Origin: an uncultured Paracoccaceae bacterium | GTDB taxonomy: Bacteria; Pseudomonadota; Alphaproteobacteria; Rhodobacterales; Rhodobacteraceae | Length of the DNA stretch: 64,000 nucleotides | Reading direction: 5' to 3' | Assembly: GCA_913061275.1 (NCBI GenBank) | Contig: CAJXSR010000002.1 | Span: 124,001 to 188,000 of the forward strand | Shown: positions 16,080 to 26,429 of the stretch, piece after piece | Position numbering within the stretch: the first letter of the stretch is position 1 | Layout of the letters: each line of letters opens with the position of its first letter | Position numbers and translations under genes: made by a program | Notes under the pieces: generated by a model | Told to the model about the DNA's origin: nothing | The model's database searches: none | What the model saw: the letters and a program-made list of their open reading frames with translations, nothing else

Positions 16080-17165
16080 ATGTTATATTTTTTAAGTGAA
16101 TGGTCAGATGGCGGTGATGTGTTCAATCTGTTTCGCTATATTACATTTCGCGCAGGTGGGGCGTTTTTCACCGCCCTGATCTTAAGTTTCATGTTTGGCC
16201 AACCTTTAATTAATTGGTTGAAACGTAAACAAAAAAAAGGCCAACCCATTCGGGACGATGGGCCTGAAAGCCATATCATTGCAAAGGCGGGCACTCCCAC
16301 AATGGGCGGTGTTTTGATCCTTGGGACATTACTGGCTTCAACGCTTTTATGGGCACGAACGGATAATCCGTATGTATGGATTGTTCTGTTTGTGACCGCA
16401 GGCTTCGGGATGATAGGCTTTGCCGATGATTACCTGAAAGTGTCAAAACAAACTGTTGCAGGGTTTTCGTCAAAAGCACGGTTGTTAATCGGTCTGGTCA
16501 TTGCAGTTATTGCAGCGGTTGCCGCAACTTATGCACATCCTGAAGCTTTGTCAGGTCAGTTGGCGGTGCCAGTTTTGAAAGACACGCTTTTCAACATGGG
16601 TTTCCTTTATGTGCCATTTGTAATCATCGTGATCGTTGGCTCTGCCAATGCAGTGAACTTGACCGACGGGCTTGACGGATTAGCGATTATGCCTGTGATG
16701 ATTGCTGGTGCCACGCTGGGGATCATTGCCTATGCTGTTGGACGCGTTGATTTTACCGATTATTTGGATGTGCATTATGTACCTGGCACAGGTGAATTGC
16801 TGATTTTTACCTCTGCGCTTATCGGCGGTGGCTTAGGCTTTCTTTGGTACAATGCCCCTCCTGCCGCTGTGTTCATGGGTGACACAGGTTCATTGGCTTT
16901 GGGCGGTGCACTTGGGGCGATAGCGGTTTGCACCAAACACGAAATTGTTTTGGCCATTGTTGGTGGCCTGTTTGTGGTTGAAGCCTTGTCGGTTATCATT
17001 CAAGTGCTGTATTATAAAAAGACGGGTAAACGGGTATTTTTGATGGCACCGATCCATCACCACTTTGAGAAAAAGGGCTGGTCAGAGCCACAAATCGTGA
17101 TCCGTTTTTGGATTATCGCCTTGATATTGGCACTTGTTGGCTTAGCCACACTGAAGGTGCGCTAA
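16080..17165 (+). CDS. mraY: Phospho-MurNAc-pentapeptide transferase
   Basis: A 361-residue polytopic inner-membrane enzyme that transfers phospho-MurNAc-pentapeptide to undecaprenyl phosphate, producing lipid I. Diagnostic motifs: G-F-A-D-D-Y-L-K near residue 115, [13 protein letters not shown] near 196-208, and a late [12 protein letters not shown] motif near 320-331 with the catalytic histidine cluster. About ten hydrophobic helices are visible. The start ATG at 16080 has AGGGATAGTGGCGTA upstream, a moderate ribosome binding site. A small ORF begins directly after the stop. Confidence 0.98.
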   Translation: MLYFLSEWSDGGDVFNLFRYITFRAGGAFFTALILSFMFGQPLINWLKRKQKKGQPIRDDGPESHIIAKAGTPTMGGVLILGTLLASTLLWARTDNPYVWIVLFVTAGFGMIGFADDYLKVSKQTVAGFSSKARLLIGLVIAVIAAVAATYAHPEALSGQLAVPVLKDTLFNMGFLYVPFVIIVIVGSANAVNLTDGLDGLAIMPVMIAGATLGIIAYAVGRVDFTDYLDVHYVPGTGELLIFTSALIGGGLGFLWYNAPPAAVFMGDTGSLALGGALGAIAVCTKHEIVLAIVGGLFVVEALSVIIQVLYYKKTGKRVFLMAPIHHHFEKKGWSEPQIVIRFWIIALILALVGLATLKVR

Positions 17166-17169
17166 GGAT

Positions 17170-17256
17170 ATGATGTACAATACGGAAACATATGTGGTGA
17201 TGGAAAATATGCAGATGCTACTAGGTGTCCACCAAATGAAATTTGGTGTTAAATGA
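17170..17256 (+). CDS. Candidate small ORF of 28 codons between mraY and murD
   Basis: An open frame ATG-ATG-TAC...AAA-TGA encodes 28 residues (27 from the second ATG at 17173), six of them methionine (M-M-Y-N-T-E-T-Y at the start, K-F-G-V-K at the end). AAGGA at 17164-17168, overlapping the mraY stop, sits 4 bases before the second ATG. The TGA stop (17254-17256) overlaps the murD ATG (17253-17255), the same ATGA coupling used by most neighbours. No homology is recognised and the peptide may act only as a leader that brings ribosomes to murD. It fills the otherwise empty 87-base gap exactly. Confidence 0.45.
   Translation: MMYNTETYVVMENMQMLLGVHQMKFGVK
17230..17248 (+). promoter_or_regulatory. 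Hairpin covering the murD translation initiation region
   Basis: CACCAAAT (17230-17237) and ATTTGGTG (17241-17248) form a perfect 8-bp stem with a GAA loop, ending 4 bases before the murD ATG, where a Shine-Dalgarno sequence would be expected but none is obvious. Ribosomes finishing the small ORF at 17170-17256 would open the stem. This supports translational coupling as the route to murD expression. Confidence 0.5.
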
Positions 17257-18659
17257 TCCCTGTACGCGGATATGACGGTCACAAGGTGGCGGTATTGGGA
17301 TTGGGTCGTTCGGGCCTATCAGCGGCTTTGGCATTACGCGCAGGCGGTGCGATACCTGTTTGTTGGGATGATAATGAGGGTGCCCGCACCAATGCCGAGG
17401 CTAAAGGGCTGCTTGTCGCTGACCTGAACAAAGATAAATCTTGGGATGATGTGGTCAGCCTAATCGTATCACCCGGCATCCCACATCTATATCCTGAACC
17501 ACATGCGATTGTGCAAAAAGCATGGGGTATGGGGGTTGTTGTGGACAATGACATAGGGCTTTTCTTTCGCTCATATGCCACGCCTGACTGGGACAAGCTT
17601 GATGTGATGCCCAAAATAATTTGCATCACAGGATCAAACGGTAAATCGACAACAACTGCTCTGATTGCGCATATTTTGAAACAGGCGGATAAACCTGTGC
17701 AAATGGGCGGTAACATCGGACGCGGGGTACTTGATCTTGATCCTGCCAGCGACGGTGAAATTGTGGTGCTAGAACTGTCATCTTATCAAACGGAACTTGC
17801 CCGCGCATTGGCGCCAGACATGGCCGTGTTTATGAATCTTTCCCCCGATCATCTGGATCGGCATGGCGGTATCGGTGGCTATTTTGCAGCCAAACGGCGT
17901 TTGTTCGCTGAAGGCGGGCCAGACAAAGCCATTATTGGTGTGGACGAAGTTGAAGGTCGTTACCTTGCCAATCAGGTGCGTCAAGACAGCGAAACAGGTG
18001 ACCCAGTAATAGCGATCTCATCAGGGCGGAAATTGCAAGGGCGCGGCTGGTCTGTGTTTGCCCGCAAAGGCTTTTTGGCGGAATGGCGCAAAGGCCGCCA
18101 AGTGGCGTCTATTGATCTGCGTGGCATGCAAGGTTTGCCTGGTGCTCATAATCATCAAAACGCCTGTGCGGCTTATGCGGTTTGCCGCGCACTAGCGATG
18201 GCACCCAAAGTGATTGAGGCAGGATTGCAATCTTATGGCGGCTTGGCGCATCGCTGCCAGATTGTGGCGCAGCATAAGGGTGTAATTTATGTGAACGACA
18301 GTAAGGCTACCAATGCGGATGCCGCGCAAAAAGCATTGCTTACATTTAAGAACATTCATTGGATTGTTGGGGGTCAGCCGAAAGCGGGTGGGATAGCATC
18401 ATTGGCCCCGTTATTTAACCGCGTCGCCAAAGCCTACTTAGTCGGTGATGCGGCAGATCAGTTTGCCGATCAATTAGGCGATGTACCTCATGTAAAGTCA
18501 GGCACGATTGCTGCGGCGGTAGAAGCGGCGGCAAAAAACGCCAAATCAGGGGATGTGGTGCTGCTTGCACCTGCCTGTGCCAGTTTTGACCAGTTCAAAA
18601 GTTTTGAAGCACGTGGTGATGCATTTGTGACAGCGGTGCAAGCAGTAACAAGCGGCTGA
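17253..18659 (+). CDS. murD: UDP-MurNAc-L-alanine:D-glutamate ligase
   Basis: A 468-residue Mur ligase adding D-Glu to UDP-MurNAc-L-Ala. An N-terminal Rossmann-like [12 protein letters not shown] motif (about 12-23), the P-loop [11 protein letters not shown] (about 126-136), [11 protein letters not shown] (about 193-203) and N-D-S-K-A-T-N near 350 identify MurD. ATG at 17253 starts the conserved N-terminus. No ribosome binding site is evident; the start overlaps the stop of the small ORF at 17170 and is preceded by a hairpin, suggesting coupled translation. A gap of about 110 bases, with no gene seen, separates it from ftsW. Confidence 0.97.
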   Translation: MIPVRGYDGHKVAVLGLGRSGLSAALALRAGGAIPVCWDDNEGARTNAEAKGLLVADLNKDKSWDDVVSLIVSPGIPHLYPEPHAIVQKAWGMGVVVDNDIGLFFRSYATPDWDKLDVMPKIICITGSNGKSTTTALIAHILKQADKPVQMGGNIGRGVLDLDPASDGEIVVLELSSYQTELARALAPDMAVFMNLSPDHLDRHGGIGGYFAAKRRLFAEGGPDKAIIGVDEVEGRYLANQVRQDSETGDPVIAISSGRKLQGRGWSVFARKGFLAEWRKGRQVASIDLRGMQGLPGAHNHQNACAAYAVCRALAMAPKVIEAGLQSYGGLAHRCQIVAQHKGVIYVNDSKATNADAAQKALLTFKNIHWIVGGQPKAGGIASLAPLFNRVAKAYLVGDAADQFADQLGDVPHVKSGTIAAAVEAAAKNAKSGDVVLLAPACASFDQFKSFEARGDAFVTAVQAVTSG

Positions 18660-18770
18660 TTTTTGCTGGTTTCCACGTAAAGCACTAGCCAAAAGCCAAA
18701 ATTTATGGCATTCAAATAAGCAACAGCGGCCCGTTAAATGAGGCTGCATATAAATGGCGAGCAGGTAACA

Positions 18771-19961
18771 ATGACAGAAATGGCCTTTGGCAGGGTTGTT
18801 CAACAACCCAGTGATCCTATTTTACCAAGATGGTGGCGTACCGTAGATCGGGTCGCATTGTCGTGTATCTTAGGGCTTTTCTTGGTCGGAATTTTATTGG
18901 GGCTTGCAGCCTCGGTTCCTTTGGCTAACCGCAATGGTTTGCCGCAATTCTATTATGTTTATAAGCAGATATTCTTTGGTGTTGTAGCTTTAAGCGTGAT
19001 GATTGTGACCTCTATGATGTCGCCGCTTTTGGTGCGTAGACTAGGGGTATTCGGGTTTTTTTGCTGCTTTGTAGCCTTGTTGTTTTTGCCGATTTTTGGC
19101 ACTGATTTTGGCAAAGGTGCCACACGCTGGTACTCATTGGGCTTTACGTCAATTCAACCATCAGAATTTTTAAAACCCTGCTTTGTCATTTTTTCAGCAT
19201 GGATGATGGCCGCATCCTTTTCTGTAGGGGGGCCACCTGGAAAACGTATCTCTTTCATTGTGACGATGAGTGTTGCCTTGATGTTGGCCTTGCAGCCTGA
19301 TTTTGGGCAAGCTTGCTTGATTATTGCCGCATGGGGAGTGATGTATTTTATTGCAGGTGCGCCAATGTTACTGCTGGTTATTATAGCAGGCGGTGTGGCT
19401 GCGGCTGGATTGTTTTCATATAATAATTCCGAACACTTCGCACGACGAATTGATGGGTTTCTTAGCCCGGATTTAGACCCACGCACCCAACTTGGTTATG
19501 CAACAAATGCTATTCAAGAAGGTGGTTTTTTTGGTGTGGGCATCGGTGAGGGACAGGTAAAATGGTCACTTCCAGATGCGCATACAGATTTTATAATTGC
19601 CGTTGCGGCAGAGGAATATGGCCTGATACTGGTATTGATAATTATCTTTTTATTCATGGCTGTGACTGTGCGGTCATTGTTTCGTCTTGTGCGTGAACGT
19701 GACCCATTCATTCGTCTGGCAGGTACTGGTATTGCGGTTCTTTTCGGGATGCAATCGATGATTAATATGGGTGTCGCTGTGCGCCTATTACCAGCCAAAG
19801 GTATGACATTGCCGTTTGTCAGCTACGGTGGATCGTCACTTGTGGCAGGGGGTATTGCGCTGGGTATGTTACTGGCATTTACCCGAACGCGCCCACAAGG
19901 TGATATGAGCGATTTACTTAGGCGCGGTGGTGCTGGCCCTAGGATTATTCGACATGACTGA
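18771..19961 (+). CDS. ftsW: Septal peptidoglycan glycosyltransferase FtsW (SEDS)
   Basis: A 396-residue SEDS protein that polymerises lipid II glycan strands at the septum with FtsI. About ten transmembrane helices are visible, and the family motifs are clear: A-T-R-W-Y-S-L-G near residue 118, Q-P-S-E-F-L-K-P near 128, and P-F-V-S-Y-G-G-S-S near the C-terminus. The ATG at 18771 is chosen because the M-T-E-M-A-F-G N-terminus fits relatives; an in-frame ATG at 18738 would add 11 unrelated residues. It overlaps the murG start by eight bases. Confidence 0.97.
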   Translation: MTEMAFGRVVQQPSDPILPRWWRTVDRVALSCILGLFLVGILLGLAASVPLANRNGLPQFYYVYKQIFFGVVALSVMIVTSMMSPLLVRRLGVFGFFCCFVALLFLPIFGTDFGKGATRWYSLGFTSIQPSEFLKPCFVIFSAWMMAASFSVGGPPGKRISFIVTMSVALMLALQPDFGQACLIIAAWGVMYFIAGAPMLLLVIIAGGVAAAGLFSYNNSEHFARRIDGFLSPDLDPRTQLGYATNAIQEGGFFGVGIGEGQVKWSLPDAHTDFIIAVAAEEYGLILVLIIIFLFMAVTVRSLFRLVRERDPFIRLAGTGIAVLFGMQSMINMGVAVRLLPAKGMTLPFVSYGGSSLVAGGIALGMLLAFTRTRPQGDMSDLLRRGGAGPRIIRHD

Positions 19962-21054
19962 TGGCCCGCTGTTGGTGATTGCGGCAGGCGGTACAGGCGG
20001 GCATATGTTCCCTGCACAAGCCTTGGCCGAAGAAATGCTGCGCCGTGGGTGGCGTGTGAAGTTATCAACTGATCCACGCGGTGCACGATATACTGGCGGC
20101 TTTCCCCATACAGTTCAGGTCGAAGTGGTAAATTCTGGTACATTCGCACGCGGTGGTTTGATGGCAAAACTACGGGTGCCGTTTCGGATAATGATGGGGG
20201 CGCTTAGTGCGCGTCGCTCTATGAAACGTGATCGCCCTGCTGCTGTTGTGGGCTTTGGCGGCTATCCAGCCATTCCTGCAATGCTGGCGGCAGGTAGTTT
20301 AAAGGTGCCGCGTTTAATCCATGAACAAAATGGTGTTTTGGGCCGTGTGAACAAGAGATTTGCACCAAAGGTGGATGTTGTTGCCTGTGGTATATGGCCT
20401 GCAATCTTGCCTGAAGAGGTTGACGGTATACATGTAGGCAATCCTGTGCGCCGTGCGGTAATGGATAAACACGCCGTGGGTTATATCACGCCCGGGGATT
20501 GGCCGATGAGTATCTTGGCAATAGGCGGCTCACAAGGGGCGCGGATATTGTCCGAAACCATGCCCCAAGCAGTAGCTTTGTTGCCAAATGATATAAAAGC
20601 GCAGTTACGTGTGGTGCAACAAGCACGCGAAGAAGATGTGGAAGCTTGTGAAGCGGCCTATGCGCAGGCAGGTGTGCGGGCCGAAGTGTCACCATTTTTC
20701 CGTGATATTCCACGCCATATGGCAGAGGCACAACTGGTTGTGTCTCGTGCAGGTGCTTCATCTGTAGCAGATATTTCGATCATTGGGCGGCCTTCTATTT
20801 TGGTGCCATTGGCTATTGCAATGGACGACCATCAAACAGCCAATGCACGCGGGCTTGCGGGCGCAGGCGGGGCGATTGTCATTCCAGAAAAAGAACTGAC
20901 TGCGATAAGCCTTGCGAAATGTATAACAACGGTTTTGCAAGATGCAGATGGTGCGGCTAAAATGGCGCAAGCTGCATTGACGCAAGCGAAACCTGATGCG
21001 ACAGAGCAACTGGCAAATCTGGTAGAAAAGATGAACGCGAAGGGGCGTGATTAG
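19954..21054 (+). CDS. murG: UDP-GlcNAc:lipid I N-acetylglucosaminyltransferase
   Basis: A 366-residue GT-B glycosyltransferase on the inner face of the cytoplasmic membrane; it converts lipid I to lipid II. The N-terminal [12 protein letters not shown] motif (about 9-20), G-F-G-G-Y-P near residue 98, [11 protein letters not shown] near 118 and the C-terminal G-G-S-Q-G-A and S-R-A-G-A-S-S segments are diagnostic. The ATG at 19954 lies inside the ftsW coding end (ATGACTGA overlap), consistent with coupling; an upstream in-frame GTG at 19927 is rejected because it adds nine residues before the conserved start. The stop TAG is followed at once by the murC ATG. Confidence 0.97.
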   Translation: MTDGPLLVIAAGGTGGHMFPAQALAEEMLRRGWRVKLSTDPRGARYTGGFPHTVQVEVVNSGTFARGGLMAKLRVPFRIMMGALSARRSMKRDRPAAVVGFGGYPAIPAMLAAGSLKVPRLIHEQNGVLGRVNKRFAPKVDVVACGIWPAILPEEVDGIHVGNPVRRAVMDKHAVGYITPGDWPMSILAIGGSQGARILSETMPQAVALLPNDIKAQLRVVQQAREEDVEACEAAYAQAGVRAEVSPFFRDIPRHMAEAQLVVSRAGASSVADISIIGRPSILVPLAIAMDDHQTANARGLAGAGGAIVIPEKELTAISLAKCITTVLQDADGAAKMAQAALTQAKPDATEQLANLVEKMNAKGRD

Positions 21055-22440
21055 ATGAGTGCAACGAAATTACCAACACAGCTTGGGGCAATCCATTTTG
21101 TAGGCATTGGCGGTATCGGCATGTCTGGCATTGCCGAAGTGCTGATAAATCATGGCTACACGGTGCAAGGGTCAGATCTGCGGCCCAGTAAAATAACCGA
21201 TCGTCTGGCACAGATGGGCGCGCGCATTTCCTTTCCACAACTGGCGGAAAACTTGGAAGATGCTGAAGTGGTTGTGATCTCATCCGCGATCAAACCGGGC
21301 AACCCTGAACTGGATAGCGCACGTGCACGTGGCCTGCCAGTTGTACGCCGTGCTGAAATGCTGGCCGAATTGATGCGCCTGAAATCGAATGTAGCGATTG
21401 CAGGCACACACGGCAAAACCACTACAACAACGATGGTTGCAACCTTGTTGGATGCAGGCGGACTTGACCCGACTGTTATTAACGGCGGGATCATTCACGC
21501 CTATGGCTCAAACGCGCGGATGGGTACGGGTGAATGGATGGTCGTAGAAGCGGATGAAAGTGACGGCACTTTCAACCGTCTGCCTGCGACCGTAGCAGTT
21601 GTGACCAACATCGACCCGGAACATATGGAGCATTACGGCACATTTGATAATCTGCGCGATGCGTTTTATACGTTCGTGTCCAACATCCCGTTTTACGGTG
21701 TGGCGATTTGCAATACAGATCATCCAGAGGTGCAAGCTTTGGTTGGGCGATTGAATGATCGTCGCATTATCACTTATGGCTTTAACAAACAGGCGGATGT
21801 ACGGGCCGAAAATCTGACGTATAAAAAAGGCTCTGCGTATTTTGACATTGTGCTACAGGCAGAGGATCAGCGCATTGAGGGTGTGACATTACCCATGCCA
21901 GGCGATCACAATGTCTCTAACGCTTTAGCGGCAGTCGCCGTGTCACGTTATTTGGGGCTGAAGCGCGATGAAATCAAACAAGCCTTGAAAGATTTCAAAG
22001 GTGTTAACCGCCGCTTTACCCGTGTGGGCGAATTGAATGGGGTGACCATCATAGACGATTATGCGCATCACCCAGTGGAAATTAAAGCAGTTCTAAGTGC
22101 GGCCAAGCAAGCGACTGATGGCCGTGTGATTGCTGTGCACCAACCACACCGTTATTCGCGCCTGCATGATTTGTTTGATGATTTCTGTGGCTGTTTTAAT
22201 GACGCGGATATTGTTGGGATAAGTAATGTGTATGCCGCAGGCGAAGATCGTATAGAAGGCGCTGACCGTGATAGTCTTGTCGCTGGGTTAATTTCAGGCG
22301 GGCATAAACATGCGCATGGCATTTCAGATGAAGCGTCGTTTCGTGAGTTTGTGCAATCGGAAACCCAACCGGGTGATCTGTTGATCTGTCTGGGGGCTGG
22401 TACGATCAGCACTTGGGCCAACGGGTTGGTTGAAGAATAG
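21055..22440 (+). CDS. murC: UDP-N-acetylmuramate:L-alanine ligase
   Basis: A 461-residue Mur ligase starting the stem peptide by adding L-Ala to UDP-MurNAc. Motifs: [14 protein letters not shown] near residues 14-27, the P-loop [10 protein letters not shown] near 118-127, E-A-D-E-S-D-G-T-F near 164, and [10 protein letters not shown] near 339. The ATG at 21055 immediately follows the murG stop. Downstream, instead of murB, comes a transporter gene after 25 bases; murB follows that. Confidence 0.98.
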   Translation: MSATKLPTQLGAIHFVGIGGIGMSGIAEVLINHGYTVQGSDLRPSKITDRLAQMGARISFPQLAENLEDAEVVVISSAIKPGNPELDSARARGLPVVRRAEMLAELMRLKSNVAIAGTHGKTTTTTMVATLLDAGGLDPTVINGGIIHAYGSNARMGTGEWMVVEADESDGTFNRLPATVAVVTNIDPEHMEHYGTFDNLRDAFYTFVSNIPFYGVAICNTDHPEVQALVGRLNDRRIITYGFNKQADVRAENLTYKKGSAYFDIVLQAEDQRIEGVTLPMPGDHNVSNALAAVAVSRYLGLKRDEIKQALKDFKGVNRRFTRVGELNGVTIIDDYAHHPVEIKAVLSAAKQATDGRVIAVHQPHRYSRLHDLFDDFCGCFNDADIVGISNVYAAGEDRIEGADRDSLVAGLISGGHKHAHGISDEASFREFVQSETQPGDLLICLGAGTISTWANGLVEE

Positions 22441-22465
22441 CTTTTTAAGCCGTAGAGTCTATTGA

Positions 22466-23662
22466 ATGACGGATCAATTAAAACGAAAACTGGGCACCCC
22501 GTTACTGGTGTTCTACGGTGTCGGTATTATGGTCGGGGCTGGCATTTATGTACTTGTCGGGGCCGCCGCAGGGGCCGCGGGTATTTATGCGCCACTTGCT
22601 TTTCTAGCGGCAGGGTTGATAGCCTTGCCCACGGCGGCAACTTATGCAGAGCTGTCCTCGCGTATCCCTAAAAGCGCAGGGGAAGCGGCTTATCTTATGC
22701 GGGCTTTCGGTTCACCCGCATTATCGCAAGCGGTCGGATTGCTGACGGTTGTAACTGGCACGATTGCGGCTGCCGTGGTGTTGCAGGGTGGTGTTGGATA
22801 TTTGCAAAAACTACTGCCTTGGGACACACAAATACTGACCATTGTGATGGGTGCTGTCCTGACCCTGATAGCGATTGCTGGAGTTGTCGAGTCGCTGGTA
22901 CTGGCCGCTATTTTCACCGTCGTAGAGGTGGTTGGCCTGTTAATAGTATCCTATGTCGGCTTAACTGGGCCGCAATCTGTGGAGTGGGCAACAACGCCTG
23001 AACTGGCCGCACAGGGCGGTTTTTCGGGGTTGGCGTTTGCTGGTATTCTGGCATTTTTCGCCTTTATCGGGTTTGAGGATCTGGTCAATATGGCCGAAGA
23101 AACCCGCAATCCTGAACGCACTATGCCGCGTGCAATATACTGGTCTTTGGGGATCACTACGGTTTTATATATATTGGTAACCTTTGCAGCAGTACGCACA
23201 GTAGGGATTGATGCTTTAGGGCAAAGCCGCCAACCACTGGCCCTTGTATTTGAAACTGCCACGCAAAAATCAGCGGCATTTCTGGCCGTGATTGCAGTGG
23301 CGGCTGCCACTAACGGGGTGTTGGCACAGATCATTCTGGCCGCAAGGGTGCTGTTTGGCTTGGGCGAAAATGCAGCGTGGCTATCCGTATTTACCCACGC
23401 CCATGCGCGGTTCGGCACGCCTGTGCTGGCAACCGTTCTGGGCGGTGTCACGGTAATACTGGCAGCCCTCTATCTGCCACTGATTTCATTGGCTGAGCTG
23501 ACCTCTATTTTCCTGTTAGCTATATTTGCATCTATGAACCTGACGCTTATTGTGATTAAACGTCGCGAACCCGATGCACCTTACTGTGTGCATATGGCCG
23601 TGCCATGGGCGGGGTTATTACTGTCAGGGGCTGCACTTATTATGTCATTGGTCTGGGTATGA
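22466..23662 (+). CDS. APC-superfamily amino acid permease inserted in the dcw cluster
   Basis: A 398-residue polytopic membrane protein with 11-12 hydrophobic helices. The N-terminal motif [11 protein letters not shown] (about 18-28) is the helix-1 GxG(A)G(I) motif of APC transporters that contacts the amino group of substrates, and [15 protein letters not shown] near 192-206 is the helix-6 motif. It should import or exchange an amino acid or amine with protons or another substrate. It sits between murC and murB and its TGA overlaps the murB ATG (ATGA), so it is built into the operon rather than merely nearby. The substrate is unknown; stem-peptide amino acids are an attractive guess only. 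Confidence 0.87.
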   Translation: MTDQLKRKLGTPLLVFYGVGIMVGAGIYVLVGAAAGAAGIYAPLAFLAAGLIALPTAATYAELSSRIPKSAGEAAYLMRAFGSPALSQAVGLLTVVTGTIAAAVVLQGGVGYLQKLLPWDTQILTIVMGAVLTLIAIAGVVESLVLAAIFTVVEVVGLLIVSYVGLTGPQSVEWATTPELAAQGGFSGLAFAGILAFFAFIGFEDLVNMAEETRNPERTMPRAIYWSLGITTVLYILVTFAAVRTVGIDALGQSRQPLALVFETATQKSAAFLAVIAVAAATNGVLAQIILAARVLFGLGENAAWLSVFTHAHARFGTPVLATVLGGVTVILAALYLPLISLAELTSIFLLAIFASMNLTLIVIKRREPDAPYCVHMAVPWAGLLLSGAALIMSLVWV

Positions 23663-24600
23663 GCAAACCACTTCTAGAAAACCTGCCCGCAGTTGCAGGA
23701 ACCTATACATTTAACCGCCCTTTGGCAGATTTGTCATGGCTAAAAGTTGGCGGGCCTGCGGAAGTGTTGTTTCAGCCTGCTGATGTGGCAGACCTGCAAA
23801 GTTTTTTTAAAAACTTGTCGTCTGAAATTCCTGTGATGCCCATCGGGGTTTGTTCTAATCTGATTATCCGCGATGGCGGCATCAGGGGTGTGGTGATCCG
23901 TATGGGGCGCGGGTTCAACGGTATCGAGATACTTGATGGTAACCGAGTACGTGTAGGGGCTGCGGCATTGGATGCACATGTGGCACGAAAAGCGGCAGCT
24001 GCGGGGATTGATTTGGCGTTTTTGCGCACTATACCGGGCGCCATCGGTGGGGCTGCCAAGATGAATGCGGGGTGCTATGGCACTTATACCGCAGATGTTT
24101 TTATTGAGGCGCAAGCGATTACACGGGCAGGTAAACTGGTCACACTTACCAAAGCGGACATGGATTTTGCCTATCGTTCAACCACAATACCAAATGGCAT
24201 GATCATCGCTTCGGTTTTACTGGAAGGAACTTCGGGTGATCCACAAAAAATCGAAGCCAAGATGGCAGATGCGTTGGAAAAACGCGCCGCTACCCAACCT
24301 GTCAAAGAACGTTCTTGTGGGTCGACCTTTCGAAACCCCTCTGGCTTTAGCTCCACTGGGCGCGATGACGATGTGCATGATTTAAAGGCTTGGAAAGTTA
24401 TTGATGATGCGGGAATGCGTGGTGCCAGTATTGGCGGGGCGCAAATGTCGCCGATGCATTCTAACTTCATGATCAACAAAGGGGGTGCCACTGCCACAGA
24501 TTTGGAAAATTTAGGTGAGAAAGTGCGAAAAAGGGTTTTCGAAAACAGTAAGATCACGTTAGAGTGGGAAATAATGCGGGTCGGTGAACGATCTGACTGA
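23659..24600 (+). CDS. murB: UDP-N-acetylenolpyruvoylglucosamine reductase
   Basis: A 313-residue FAD enzyme reducing UDP-GlcNAc-enolpyruvate to UDP-MurNAc with NADPH. The N-terminal [10 protein letters not shown] block, [11 protein letters not shown] (FAD binding), the [15 protein letters not shown] segment around 125, and the catalytic G-S-T-F-R-N-P serine region near 225 identify it. The ATG at 23659 overlaps the stop of the APC permease by four bases; an in-frame GTG-type extension into the permease is not needed. The length fits the short type I/II enzymes of Alphaproteobacteria. Confidence 0.96.
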   Translation: MSKPLLENLPAVAGTYTFNRPLADLSWLKVGGPAEVLFQPADVADLQSFFKNLSSEIPVMPIGVCSNLIIRDGGIRGVVIRMGRGFNGIEILDGNRVRVGAAALDAHVARKAAAAGIDLAFLRTIPGAIGGAAKMNAGCYGTYTADVFIEAQAITRAGKLVTLTKADMDFAYRSTTIPNGMIIASVLLEGTSGDPQKIEAKMADALEKRAATQPVKERSCGSTFRNPSGFSSTGRDDDVHDLKAWKVIDDAGMRGASIGGAQMSPMHSNFMINKGGATATDLENLGEKVRKRVFENSKITLEWEIMRVGERSD

Positions 24601-24648
24601 TAACAAACCCTAAGAGCCAGCAAATGGTCGTGGGTGAAAGAGGCGGGT

Positions 24649-25560
24649 ATGTCGAGCAGGGCAATCTCGCGTGTGTGTGTCCTAATGGGCGGCCCATCGG
24701 TGGAACGGGAAGTTTCGCTGGTTTCGGGCTGTGAAGTAGTATCCGCACTGCGCGAAGAAGGTTTTCAAGTTGTAGAATTGGACGCAGGGCCAAGCCTTGC
24801 GGCTGACTTGATTGCGGCCAATGCTGATGTCGTGTTCAATGCTTTGCATGGCCGTTGGGGCGAAGACGGTTGTGTTCAGGGCCTGCTTGAATGGCTGCAA
24901 ATCCCATACACACATTCGGGCGTTATGGCGTCCGCAATGGCGATGGATAAAGAGCAGACAAAACGCCTGTATCAATCCGTTGGCCTACCTATTGCGACAA
25001 GTATTCTGGCTTCACGCGAAGATGTGCAGGCATGTCACCCGATGGAAGCGCCCTACGTGGTGAAGCCTTATAATGAAGGATCATCTATCGGGATATATAT
25101 TGTAAATGCAGGCGATGGGCCAGCGCGTCTGAACGCGGAAATGCCCGAAATTGTGATGGTTGAAAAATTTGTACCGGGGCGCGAGTTAACCACGACAGTG
25201 ATGGGTGATAAAGCTATTTCTGTTACTGATATTCAGACCGATGGCTGGTATGATTATGCTGCAAAATATGAAGAAGGCGGCTCGCGCCATGTGATCCCTG
25301 CCGATATTCCTGCCGAAATCTTCGATGCTTGTTTAGATTACGCCGAACGCGCGCATAAGGTTTTGGGTTGTCGTGGTGTGTCACGCACTGATTTTCGCTG
25401 GGATGAAAGCAAAGGTTTGGGCGGCTTGATCCTGCTAGAAACCAATACACAACCTGGTTTGACGCCTACATCACTTGCGCCTGAACAAGCGGCAGCATGC
25501 GGTATGTCATTTGGTAAATTGGTGCGTTGGATGGTCGAGGATGCGTCATGCAACAGGTAA
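24649..25560 (+). CDS. ddl: D-alanine-D-alanine ligase
   Basis: A 303-residue ATP-grasp enzyme making D-Ala-D-Ala for MurF. Motifs: V-L-M-G-G-P-S-V-E-R-E-V-S-L-V-S-G near the start, H-G-R-W-G-E-D-G near residue 65, P-Y-V-V-K-P-Y-N-E-G-S-S-I-G-I near 137, and the late L-E-T-N-T-Q-P-G-L-T-P-T-S-L motif that holds metal ligands. The start ATG at 24649 has AAAGAGG upstream; an in-frame GTG five codons earlier is less likely. Its end overlaps the ftsQ start. Confidence 0.97.
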   Translation: MSSRAISRVCVLMGGPSVEREVSLVSGCEVVSALREEGFQVVELDAGPSLAADLIAANADVVFNALHGRWGEDGCVQGLLEWLQIPYTHSGVMASAMAMDKEQTKRLYQSVGLPIATSILASREDVQACHPMEAPYVVKPYNEGSSIGIYIVNAGDGPARLNAEMPEIVMVEKFVPGRELTTTVMGDKAISVTDIQTDGWYDYAAKYEEGGSRHVIPADIPAEIFDACLDYAERAHKVLGCRGVSRTDFRWDESKGLGGLILLETNTQPGLTPTSLAPEQAAACGMSFGKLVRWMVEDASCNR

Positions 25561-26426
25561 CGCCCCCCGCACAGCGCGATCCTGCCCCAAGTCGGGTAAA
25601 GTATAAATTACACCGTTTATGGCTGACGCCGATTTTTCGTGCACTGATACGAACAGGCGTGCCAATATTGTGTATAGCGATTGTTACGCTGACATATTTA
25701 CAAGACCCAACTGTTCAAAAAAGAATTGTTGCAAATATTAATAACGCGCGGACCATGTTAGAAGAACGCCCGGAATTTATGGTCAAACAGATGCGTATTC
25801 AAGGCGCATCGGGGTATGTTGATGAACTTGCACGCGGTGCATTGGGCATCGAGTTTCCTGTAAGTTCGTTTCAGCTGGATCTGATAACTTTGAAACAGGC
25901 CGTCGAAAATATTGATGCCGTTGAAAGTGTCACTCTTTTAGTGGGCGCGCACGGTGTGCTTGAGGTTGGTATTGTTGAACGTGTTCCCGCACTGATCTGG
26001 CGTAGCCCAGAAGGTTTGATTTTGCTTGATAAAAGCGGCCATAAATCGGGTCAAATTACATCACGTCTTGCGCGCAAAGATTTACCTTTGGCACTGGGTA
26101 TAGGTGTTGACCGTGTGGTTCCACAAGCTTTGAAAATATTCAAAAAGCTGGAACCCCTTTCGGGCCGCGTGCGCGGTTTGATGCGTGTAGGGGACAGGCG
26201 TTGGGATGTAGCTTTAGATCGCAATCAAGTTTTAAAGCTACCAGAAACCCAGCCGATTGCAGCACTTGCGCGGGTTTTTGCGCTGCACAAAGCCCAAGAT
26301 ATTTTGAACCGCGACATAGTTGTCGTCGATGTACGAGATGGCCGTAAGCCGATTTTAAGGTTAACGGCCCCCGCTTTAGATGGAATGAAAAAATTACGTT
26401 TGCTTGCAAACGGAGAAGGAAATTAG
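25548..26426 (+). CDS. ftsQ: Cell division protein FtsQ
   Basis: A 292-residue bitopic protein. It has a cytoplasmic N-terminus of about 35 residues, one transmembrane helix (about 40-57), and a periplasmic POTRA domain starting with the F-M-V-K-Q-M-R-I-Q-G-A-S-G segment near 80-92, followed by the FtsQ/DivIB domain with V-E-R-V-P-A-L-I-W. FtsQ scaffolds FtsL/FtsB in the divisome. The ATG at 25548 overlaps the ddl end by 13 bases; a further upstream ATG at 25527 is less likely. Three bases separate its stop from ftsA. Confidence 0.93.
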   Translation: MQQVTPPAQRDPAPSRVKYKLHRLWLTPIFRALIRTGVPILCIAIVTLTYLQDPTVQKRIVANINNARTMLEERPEFMVKQMRIQGASGYVDELARGALGIEFPVSSFQLDLITLKQAVENIDAVESVTLLVGAHGVLEVGIVERVPALIWRSPEGLILLDKSGHKSGQITSRLARKDLPLALGIGVDRVVPQALKIFKKLEPLSGRVRGLMRVGDRRWDVALDRNQVLKLPETQPIAALARVFALHKAQDILNRDIVVVDVRDGRKPILRLTAPALDGMKKLRLLANGEGN

Positions 26427-26429
26427 ACG

